This document shows, piece after piece, positions 10,657 through 18,667 of a stretch of 64,000 bases of DNA. The stretch is from Miscanthus floridulus (lineage: Eukaryota; Streptophyta; Magnoliopsida; Poales; Poaceae). Both the position numbers and the translations under genes were made by a program. The stretch lies in NCBI RefSeq assembly GCF_019320115.1, contig NC_089584.1, forward strand, positions 104,771,111 through 104,835,110, in the 5' to 3' direction. The number at the start of each line of letters is the position of its first letter. Within the stretch, counting starts at the first letter, position 1. The notes beneath the pieces were generated by a model. That model worked only from the letters and a program-made list of their open reading frames with translations, was not told where the DNA came from and searched no databases.

Positions 10657-12671
10657 CGTGGCGCTGCTGCCGAGAAAGCCGGCGCTAGCAGCCCGGCTGA
10701 GTTCAGACCGATCACAATGATCCACACCTTTGCGAAGCTAGTATCCAAGATACTGGTGTTGCGCTTAGCTCCGAGGCTGAACGAGATGATTGACAAGAAC
10801 CAGAACGCGTTCATTCGAACACGATCCATCCACGACCGGAAAAGGAAGACGCCAATGCTGCTCTTGAAGCTTGACATCTCAAAGGCTTTCGATACCCTCT
10901 CGTGGCCGTTCCTGCTGGAGGTGCTTCAGGCGCATGGATTTGGGGAGCGATGGCGTCGATGGATTGAAGCTCTTCTGTCCACAGCAACATCCAGAATCAT
11001 CCTGAACGGTCATCAAGGGCCACCGATCAGGCAACTGAGGGGGGTGCGCCAAGGAGATTCTCTGTCGCCCATGCTATTCATTATAGCAATGGATGTGCTG
11101 CATAGATTATTTCTCAAAGCATCCGCTGATGGGGTACTTAGAAAGATGCAGCCGTCTGAAATCAAGTTTCAGTGCAGTCTATACGCTGACGACGTGATAC
11201 TGTTCATCCGTCCCACAACACAAGAAGCGACGGCGGTTAATTAAAGAAATACTCAACGTATTTGGAACGGCTTCTGGGCTACACGCAAACCTGCCCAAGT
11301 GCTCCATCACCCCGATCTATGGATGGGAGGAAACTTTAAACGACATCGTCTCCATCCTAGGATGCCAAGTTCAGCCCTTCCCCATAAGGTACTTGGGACT
11401 GCCGCTGAGCACGAGAGCGATCCCGAAAGCAAACTATCAATCTCTGGTGGAGCAAGTGGCAAGGAAAATACCACCCTGCCACGAAGCACTGATGGCAAGA
11501 AGCGGAAGGCTCATATGGATCAAGTCGGTCCTTCGGTCAGTCCCCATCTACGCCATGATGGCGGAAAACCTGCCGGCCTAGGCGAGAAAGGAAATCGACG
11601 CCATCTGCCGCAAATTCTTCTGGGCAGGATCCGATCAGTCCGTTCAAGGAAAATGCATGGTCGCCTGGCCGTCGGTATGCAGACCAACCGAGCTGGGAGG
11701 GATAGGAATCAGCGACTTGAAGCTCGCCGGCTACGCCCTGCAGACACGGTGGCTCTGGCTTCAAAGAACAGACGAGGACCGGGCCTGGAGCCAACTGCCG
11801 ATCCGAACGTGCCCCCAAGTGCAAGCTTTTTTCAAGGCATCAACATTCATGGTGGTGGTGAATGGACAACAAACGCTGTTATGGGAAAGACCGCTAGATC
11901 AACGGTGAAGCTGTCAGTGACATCGGCCCTGCTCTTTACCCACTGGTGCCTACAAGAACTCGACGACGGCAGTCCGTAAGAGCTGGGCGGCTGAACAGGA
12001 CGTGGGCACGCAGCATAACCGGCGGAATGTCAACCCAGGCCATCATTGATTATTTACATCTTTGGAACACAGTAGCCGACTTCCAGCTCTCCGATCAACA
12101 TGATAAAATGGTCTGGCGCTGGACGGCCAGTGGTGAGTATACGGCCAAGTCCGCGTACAAGATGTTACATAGAGGCTCCACCCCTTTCATTGGCCACAAG
12201 CTCATCTGGAAAACGTGGGCGCCATTGAGGATCAAAATTTTCCTCTGGCTCACCTTCAAGCGTAGGCACTGGACCGGTGATAGAAGAAGGAGACATGGCC
12301 TGGATGCAAGGGACCGTTGCTACCTCTGCGATCAGGAAGAACAAACCATCGACCACATCAACGGGACTTGCCCTTTCTCTAGGGAAGTTTGGTTCTTCGT
12401 CTTGCAAGCACTAGGGAGGCAGCTACCCCAAGCATCACCGACTGCACTGTGCTGGTGGCGGAGTCTGCGTTCCTTGTTCAGTGGAGAGCGAAGGTTAGGC
12501 CTCGACTCACTGTTTGCGCTGGTCTCTTGGCTGATTTGGAAGGAGCGCAATACGCGATGCTTCCACGACGCTTCAGCGAGCGTCAGTGATCTATTGCAAC
12601 TAATCAAGGCCGAAGCGGACCGCTGGATTGAGGCCGGCGCCGGAGGACTACGAGCTTTAGCGCGAGGCTAG
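10657..12671 (+). pseudogene. LINE reverse transcriptase, copy A, broken
   Basis: The RT domain occupies 10657-11244: ITMIHTFAKLVSKIL, KLDISKAFDTLSW (catalytic Asp), GVRQGDSLSPMLF and the YADDVILF active site. A TAA at 11242-11244 sits where TTAATTAA looks like a 4-bp duplication; sequence homologous to LINE ORF2 continues in another frame (LPKCSITPIYGWEE, RYLGLPLS). A TAG follows near 11579 and further breaks near 11907. The zf-RVT part (11946-12671) has CYLCDQEEQTIDH and a C-terminal WLIWKERNTRCF. It cannot make a working enzyme. The first two stops are shared with copy B. Confidence 0.88.
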
Positions 12672-12978
12672 CATACCATTTAGGGTGCTCTCTTGGTTAT
12701 GTGGTTGTTATTCTTCAAAATGTAGCCGCTAGAGTTATTCTGCCGGCCGGGTTCGGCTTCTTTCTAATACAATGATGTGCACACTCGCGTATTCGAGAAA
12801 AAAATTATCCTTAAAAAAAAACACAGCTCTACTGATAGCAAGCGAAATGCACCCTACCCTGGACCACCGCTTTGCGGCTACGAGGAGCGACACGCAAGAG
12901 CTGGCGGTGCGCAACAAAAACAGAAGTTCGCTCCGTTTATATACTTGATCCCTGCGTCGTGAATTCGTGATCATCCGA

Positions 12979-13840
12979 TTTTTTTTTTATTTTTAATACT
13001 TTTTTAAACTAATTTTAAATTTAACATTGTTTTATTTTTTTCCCCTAAAATTAACATTTTTGTCTGCGCCTATTTTCCTGGCGCGGCAAAGACGTTTCGC
13101 CGCGCTATGCACGGTGGTGCGGCGAGAGGGATGATGTGGCGATGATCAGGGCGCTGACCGGTGACGTGGCAGGGTCTACCGTATCACTGATCTTAGTGTG
13201 CCAGGTAAATATCGCCCGCGAGCCGCCCTCCCTCTGTCTGCCTTAATGCGGTGGACGACTTCCGCGTCGCGCCCTCCCGCTACTCCCAAGTGCTGTCGGC
13301 GCCCGGGCCTCCATTGCCGCCTCCCTCCCTCCTCGGCTTCGTTCAAGGTAATGACGCATTTTTTATTTTTGTTTGAATGGTGGATTGAAATATTATGAAT
13401 GAGAGTTAAGGTTAGGAGAAAAATTATGTTTGGGAACTATGGGCTATGGTTTGGAGGAAGATATTAGTTTGATTTTGTTAATGTTAAGGTTAATTATTTA
13501 GTTAGAAGTATGTTTACCATGTATATTTTTGTTGCTATAAGTGTTGGTTTTATTATTTGAGTTGCAATGCAAATGATTATATTTTACATTAATTTACGTC
13601 GTTTAATTTGATTGATGTCACTGTGGCGCCAAGATCGGTGGCGCGGTAGACCCTGCCACGTCATCGGTCAGCGTCCCGGTCATCGCCACGTCATCCCTCT
13701 CGCCGCGACCATGCATGGCGCGGCACAGACGTTTCGCCGTGCTAGAGAAATAGGTACGGGCAAAAGTGTTAGTTTTGGAAAAAAAAAATAAAACAGTGTT
13801 AGATTAAAATTAGTTTGAAAAAGTGTTAAATTTTTTTTTT
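12979..13840. mobile_element. Mutator-like foldback element upstream of acetyltransferase A
   Basis: Long terminal inverted repeats of about 200 bp: the left arm (12979-13195) and right arm (13625-13840) share, in inverted order, AACTAATTTTAAATTTAACA, CGGCAAAGACGTTTCGCCG, GCGGCGAGAGGGATGA and GTGGCAGGGTCTACC. Flanks resemble a 9-bp duplication around TCATCCG, clearer in copy B. Long TIRs with 9-bp duplications suggest a Mutator-like MITE. The middle (13200-13345) is GC-rich and coding-like, ending at a possible splice donor CAAGGTAATG. Confidence 0.7.
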
Positions 13841-13884
13841 CATCCAACATCCGTGACCGTGCACGCTCAGGCTCCGCTTGCTTT

Positions 13885-14059
13885 CGGCAACTCGGGGTCG
13901 TGCTCTCCGGATGGGGCGCCCCACGTGGCTCCGCTTGGACCACTCCTGCTCTTGGGCTATATATTGCCGCTCCGCCTCCACCACGTCTGCGCTGCGCGAG
14001 CCACACGCACACCGCCCGCACACCCCACCGGCCACACAGGCACAGACGGCGACTCGAAG
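13885..14059 (+). promoter_or_regulatory. Core promoter and leader of acetyltransferase A
   Basis: TATATATT lies at 13958-13965, 95 bp before the start codon, and a G-box core (CACGTGG) lies about 36 bp further upstream near 13921. The Mutator-like element ends about 118 bp upstream of the TATA box. The upstream in-frame ATG at 13823 is ahead of the TATA box and is not used as a start here. Confidence 0.65.
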
Positions 14060-14992
14060 ATGACGGCCGGCCAGCCGCTGCGCACCGAGCCAGCAGCCCA
14101 GCCACCGCGGGTGAACCACAGCACCCCGCCGGCGGCGCTCCAAGCAGACATCGTGCCGTCGTACCCGCCCCCCGAGTCGGACGGCGACGAGTCCTGGGTC
14201 TGGTCCCAGATCAAGGCCGAGGCGCGGCGCGACGCGGACGCGGAGCCGGCGCTGGCGTCCTTCCTCTACGCCACGGTGCTGTCGCACCCGTCCCTGGACC
14301 GGTCCCTCGCCTTCCACCTCGCCAACAAGCTCTGGTCCTCCACGCTGCTCCCCACGCTCCTGTACGACCTCTTCGTCGCCACGCTCGCCGCGCACCCGTC
14401 CGTCCGCGCCGCCGCCGCCGCCGACCTCGTCGCGGCGCGGTCGCGGGACCCAGCCTGCGCGGGCTTCGCGCACTGCCTCCTCAACTACAAGGGCTTCCTC
14501 GCCGTGCAGGCGCACCGCATCGCGCACGTGCTCTGGGCGCAGAGCCGCCGCGCACTGGCGCTCGCGCTCCAGTCCCGCGTCGCCGAGGTCTTCGCCGTCG
14601 ACATCCACCCGGCCGCCACCGTCGGCAAGGGGATCCTGCTCGACCACGCAACGGGCGTCGTCATCGGGGAGACGGCCTTCGTGGGCAACAACGTCTCCAT
14701 CCTCCACCACGTCACGCTGGGCGGCACCGGCAAGGCGGTGGGCGACCGGCACCCCAAGCTCGGCGACGGCGTGCTCATCGGCGCCGGCGCGACCATCCTC
14801 GGCAACGTCAGGATCGGCGCCGGCGCCAAGGTCGGCGCAGGGTCCGTGGTGCTCATCGACGTGCCGCCCAGGAGCACCGCCGTGGGGAACCCCGCCAGGC
14901 TGATCGGCGGGAAGAAGGGCGAGGATGTCATGCCAGGGGAGTCCATGGACCACACCTCCTTCATACAGCAGTGGTCAGACTACATCATTTGA
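14060..14992 (+). CDS. Serine O-acetyltransferase, copy A
   Basis: Transfers acetyl from acetyl-CoA to L-serine to give O-acetylserine, the carbon backbone for cysteine. The product is 310 residues from an intronless frame. The N-terminal helical SATase domain (about 45-165) contains DESWVWSQIKAEAR and LNYKGFLAVQAHR. The left-handed beta-helix of hexapeptide repeats follows (about 180-275). The catalytic dyad expected from CysE is D181 (VDIHPAA) and H196 (LLDHATG); GGTGK lies near 221-225. The C-terminus ends in Ile, as needed to dock into O-acetylserine(thiol)lyase in the cysteine synthase complex. No clear transit peptide is seen, so a cytosolic form is plausible. F207 replaces the Val usual in this family and present in copy B. 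Confidence 0.96.
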   Translation: MTAGQPLRTEPAAQPPRVNHSTPPAALQADIVPSYPPPESDGDESWVWSQIKAEARRDADAEPALASFLYATVLSHPSLDRSLAFHLANKLWSSTLLPTLLYDLFVATLAAHPSVRAAAAADLVAARSRDPACAGFAHCLLNYKGFLAVQAHRIAHVLWAQSRRALALALQSRVAEVFAVDIHPAATVGKGILLDHATGVVIGETAFVGNNVSILHHVTLGGTGKAVGDRHPKLGDGVLIGAGATILGNVRIGAGAKVGAGSVVLIDVPPRSTAVGNPARLIGGKKGEDVMPGESMDHTSFIQQWSDYII

Positions 14993-15276
14993 GCTTGAGC
15001 CACCACAACCGCAAGCTGCAAGAGTGCTCGTCTTGCTACTGCTATACGCCTATTGTTGCGTTTTCTGTGTATATGTGCCTGTGTTAGTTGTAAGTTCTTG
15101 CTCCAGTGACGTGAACCGTGCTGGACATGGTCTAGGTACGTGTCTAGCTCGTCTCTGGAACCTGATGTCCAGAAAGATGTGCTGAAAGTTCGCTCTGTAA
15201 TTTTCGAAGCAGATGAACAATATTACTTTTTACTCAAGCAAACAGTAGGAAAAAGGATAATTTTTGTTTCTAGATC

Positions 15277-15348
15277 TTTTTTTTTTTGAGGTCAACGACG
15301 GGGAGGATTAAACCCATCCCCACCTGAATTTCATTTTCACTTATTCCG
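15277..15348 (-). mobile_element. Remnant of the downstream LINE (3' end only)
   Basis: A poly(T) tract (15277-15287) and about 60 bp of LINE 3' end remain, followed directly by ...CCGTGCACAAG. Copy B keeps the whole LINE (23873-25260) plus 150 bp of flank between the same points. The junction has a 3-bp microhomology (CCG), so copy A has a deletion, not copy B an insertion. Confidence 0.85.
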
Positions 15349-15816
15349 TGCACAAGAAACTCTGAAACCTCATTGAAGCTCTGGCAAACTGAAAAGATCG
15401 GCGAATTACCTTTTGTATCTGTGTTTGATTATTGTCATGTGCAATTTGCCACGTTGCCCTATCTGTATCGGTGAATTACACCACAAGTCCACAAGTTTCA
15501 GTAATTCAGAATGAGGGCGCGCTGAAGTGACCGGAATGAGCGAAACACCGCCATATCTCTCAGTCAGCGACTGTGAAAGATGATGTCTTCTCACTTGCCA
15601 GCACCTACAGATAAGATGGATATCGCATTGGCTCCTCTTTTTTCTGGACGAAATAACCAAATCTTTACATGGACGCCTTGATGCAGCCTTAATCTGCGCG
15701 TAAGATACAAAGTTGTATACTGCTAAGCACATGGTTTTAGTCTTTTAGATATTCTCGTGGGGAATCTCAACGGTGTCATTGTGTGTTCACACACACCAGC
15801 TGCTCGTGCGAATAAT
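15349..15816. other. 3' flank of acetyltransferase A, no gene seen
   Basis: Single-copy-like sequence shared with copy B (25415-25930). A minus-strand frame of about 108 codons (15406-15732) is partly conserved in B but has no recognisable domain. Confidence 0.5.
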
Positions 15817-15819
15817 TAA

Positions 15820-16160
15820 GGTGGTATTTAAATCCAGGAGTAAAGTTTAGGGATGTCACGTCGGATGTCACATCAGGGTATCATATAGGAGTGTTTGGAT
15901 AGTAATAATAAAATAAATTACAGAAGTTCTCAGTAATCCACGAGACGAATTTATTAAGCATAATTAATCCGTCATTAGCACATGTTTACGGTAGCACACA
16001 TTGTCAAATCATGGACTAATTAGGCTTAAAAAATTTGTCTCGCAAATTAGTCGCAACCTGTGCAATTAGTTAGTTTTTTATTCTATATTTAATACTTCAT
16101 GCATGTGTCCAAACATCCGATGTGATAGGGAGGAAACTTTAGGGGGAACTAAACGAGGCC
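15820..16160. mobile_element. Tourist-like MITE, copy A
   Basis: It ends GGAACTAAACGAGGCC, with diverged start GGTGGTATTTAAATCC, and is flanked by TAA on both sides (15817-15819, 16161-16163), the 3-bp target duplication of PIF/Harbinger MITEs. The interior carries the common grass motifs GTCACATCAGG and CAAATCATGGACTAATTAGG. Confidence 0.85.
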
Positions 16161-16185
16161 TAAGTGTGTATATATAAAAGATATA

Positions 16186-16355
16186 TTCCACCCGTTCCAA
16201 ATTATAAGTCGTTTTAACTTAATTGGTACATCTATTTTATTATGCATCTAGATATTTATTTTGCTATGCATCTAGATATAATAATATGTCTAAATACATA
16301 GCAAAATAGATGAATCAAAAAATATCAAAATGACTTATAATTTGGAAAGGGGGAG
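16186..16355. mobile_element. Stowaway-like MITE, copy A
   Basis: Inverted ends CCGTTCCAAATTATAAGTC and GACTTATAATTTGGAAAGG are flanked by TA dinucleotides (16184-16185, 16356-16357). It has an internal direct repeat ATGCATCTAGATAT that is reduced to one copy in the copy B element. Confidence 0.85.
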
Positions 16356-16479
16356 TACATTCGCGATGATACAGTGCGACTTTGTCATTGCCAACTTGAT
16401 GCAACATATGGTAGTCGTAGGCGGAGAAGAAGGCGAACACGGCTTTGGCATCGTCACATTGATTTAGGAACATATGGTA

Positions 16480-17130
16480 AGTCGTTAGATATGCTTTAGC
16501 TGTCGGAAGCTTACAATATGCTCAAGTATGTATGTGCCCTGACTTGGTATTTGTTACCGGGTTACTTGGCAGATTCTAGAGCAATCCTGGAACAGAATAA
16601 TAGAAATTGGTAAAGAAAGTCTTGCATTATTTGTAAGGAACGAAATGCCTCATGATGACGTATAGAAGATATGATTCACTCCATATAGTGGGATATTCAG
16701 ATTCTGATTATGCGGGAGATGATAGAAATTCCACATCTGGATATGTATTTACTCTCGCAGGGGAAGCTATTTCATGAAAAAACTCAAAGCAAACCATCAC
16801 TACATCGTCCACAATGTATGACAGTTTTGTAGCGTGTTATGAGGCAACGGGGCAGGTGAACTGGCTAAAGAAGTGCATATCCGGTTTGAAGGTGGTTGAC
16901 GATATCTATAGACCACTAAACTTATACTGTGATAATAATCAGGCAATACAATATGCTCACAACAATAAGTCAAGTGATGCTGCCAAACACATTGACATAA
17001 AGTATATTGTTGTGAAAGATAAAGTCCAGGATCATGTCATAAAGTCTTGAGCATATAAGTATAGAAAAGATACTCGCGGATCCGCTTACAAAAGGCTTAC
17101 CACCCAACATGTAGCTAGCATAGGTTTAAG
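16480..17130 (+). pseudogene. Copia pol 3' end (RNase H), broken
   Basis: Conserved Copia landmarks appear in order: a YAQVCMCPDL-like stretch with a stop soon after, then VGYSDSDYAGD (catalytic Asp), TSGYVFTLAGEAIS, then TGA in place of the expected Trp, then NNQAIQYAHN and KHIDIKYIVVKD, and a DPLTKGLPP tail shortly after a further stop. Several in-frame stops show it is dead. Confidence 0.85.
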
Positions 17131-17199
17131 GGAAAGCCTAAAATTTCTGGACAAAAGAAGGCCCAAAAATAAGTATCTATTTCAGAACTAATGAGGACA

Positions 17200-18060
17200 T
17201 GACCTTCATATATATGACCATGCTTGGAGAACCATACGGAGACCAAGAAGATCAGCGATGGTGTTCTAACCGAGAAGGAGGCCCGAAGCTCATCCAGTTC
17301 GAGTCCCCAAGGTGGAGACCCAAATCAAGTTCGAGTCCGGCTCGGGCTCCAGGACCAGTCTGCCTTAAACTGGTTATCCAGGACGCATCTAGACTCCATT
17401 TTTGACGATCCACATATGGTTGGAAAGCTAATTTGATAAGGAAGCCAATCCATATGGTTTCACGTCAAAAGATCTTCAGAATCAACGGGAATCGTTGAAA
17501 TAAGTCAGCGTCCAGAATCTGCCAGGGTGCTGCAACACCGTCTTTTGGTCCGTTGGACCGTGTATCGTGTTTGGGCCCATTAAGGGGCATGTCCAGGGGG
17601 GGTGACGCCCAAGACTCTATAAATAGTAGTTGTCGCTCTCCTTAGGGTTTGGGTTTTGTTTAGTTCTTGATTCCTCATGAAACAGACGTCGTTTTGCTGC
17701 AACTGTCGCCGCCAAGGCCGCTTGCTGTAAACCAGGGCCCTAGTTCTTGATCTTGTTCGCCTGTGGCGATTAGTCCTTTCGAATAAAGACTTAAACTCTT
17801 TCTCATTATCATAAGTCTCATATTTATTTGTAATTTCAGATTGCGTTTATCTCGTTCTTACTTGTGTTCTCGATTCGCTTGTAGGAAAGCCTTCTCGGCG
17901 AGGTCAACCGCGTTCGCGTGGTTGATAACCAACAGAGCAGTGGTGTAACGGTTGCGGAGGTCCGAATCAGTCTTGGTTTGAAGCCTAGATCGTGAACGTC
18001 GAGTCTCCACCAATCGACGTTATCATACCTTTCGGAAGATCGGGCCTAGTCTACATCAAG
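17200..18060 (+). mobile_element. Gypsy-type 3' end/LTR fragment nested in the Copia element
   Basis: The stretch matches, in inverted orientation, the fragment at 59478-60384: GACCAGTCTGCCTTAAACTGG, CCACATATGG, CTGCCAGGGTGCTGC and GGTCCGTTGGACC occur in the same order. A promoter-like CTATAAATAG lies near 17619. Exact ends are uncertain. Confidence 0.6.
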
Positions 18061-18203
18061 AACAGAGTAGTGTGTTGTAGCTGTTAAATCTATCGGTAAT
18101 GGACCGTGACGATGAGATATGCTCTATACGCTAATATGTAATGGAATGAATAAAAGTAAATGATATGAAATTAAAAAAATAGTAATGAGATCAAGGGGGA
18201 GAA

Positions 18204-18627
18204 TGTTAGTTGATCTCCAACGGTCTATTGGGCCCTTGATCTACGTCCTGATCGGGGGCGCCCAACCCTAATATAGTTGGTGGCCCCCTGTCGCACAGCA
18301 CTATAAATAGAGGAGTGGGGAACTGGGCTCGGATAACGAGTTGACCGGAGCCGCCGTAACCACTCACAGAAACCTAATCCAATCTAACGAGAAGTGCTGC
18401 CAGCGACGGGATGCCCCACCGCACTGCCGTCACCTCTGCATCGCCCCTACAGTGTCACCACCGGGCCATTAGACCTCGCCTCATCGCCACTGGTCGCCAC
18501 CACTACGCCGGAGCTGCCACAACACCGACGTCCGCGAGGCTGCAGCACAACCATGGCGAACTAGAGGAACCCTAAAGAGGTCTACCCCGAATCTACTCCA
18601 TTACAGAGGTAATCAGTGATTCTAACA
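18204..18627 (+). repeat. Copia 3' LTR (424 bp)
   Basis: It starts TGTTAGTTGATC right after the polypurine tract and ends GATTCTAACA, giving TGTTAG/CTAACA inverted ends. A TATA box (CTATAAATAG) lies near 18302. It abuts LINE copy B directly. Confidence 0.85.
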
Positions 18628-18667
18628 AGAGGCACTCCATGACCACTTCTGTGCTGTCTTCGGGACA

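Larger units (their letters stand above)
10418..12822 (+). mobile_element. L1-type LINE, copy A, internally deleted
   Basis: The element is bounded by a perfect 12-bp target duplication, ACAGCTCTACTG, at 10406-10417 and 12823-12834. It ends in a short poly(A) tract (12813-12821). It carries an ORF1 (DUF4283-like) fragment joined directly to the reverse transcriptase, then a zf-RVT/RNase H-like C-terminal part. At 2.4 kb it lacks the endonuclease and the start of the RT domain. Copy B at 18628 keeps more of the RT start, so A has an internal deletion. Confidence 0.85.
16470..18627 (+). mobile_element. Copia element, 3' part, at the duplication junction
   Basis: The block has a decayed RNase H end, a 3' untranslated part, the polypurine tract AAGGGGGAGAA (about 18193-18203) and a 424-bp LTR. 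The 5' half is missing. It lies exactly between the end of duplication copy A and the start of copy B. A Gypsy-type fragment (about 17200-18060) is nested in it. Confidence 0.75.

Noticed and set aside
13823..14059. N-terminal extension of the acetyltransferase as a transit peptide
   Set aside because: The extension spans the TATA box and lies upstream of the expected transcription start, and its first residues come from the poly(T) edge of the Mutator-like element.
13826..14953. Long minus-strand frame (375 codons) opposite acetyltransferase A
   Set aside because: It is the GC-rich shadow of the SAT gene; the same shadow appears in copy B at 22417-23544 and has no known domain.
13900..15087. 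Long arginine-rich plus-strand frame over acetyltransferase A
   Set aside because: It is another shadow frame of the SAT gene, with biased Arg/Pro composition from GC-rich third positions.
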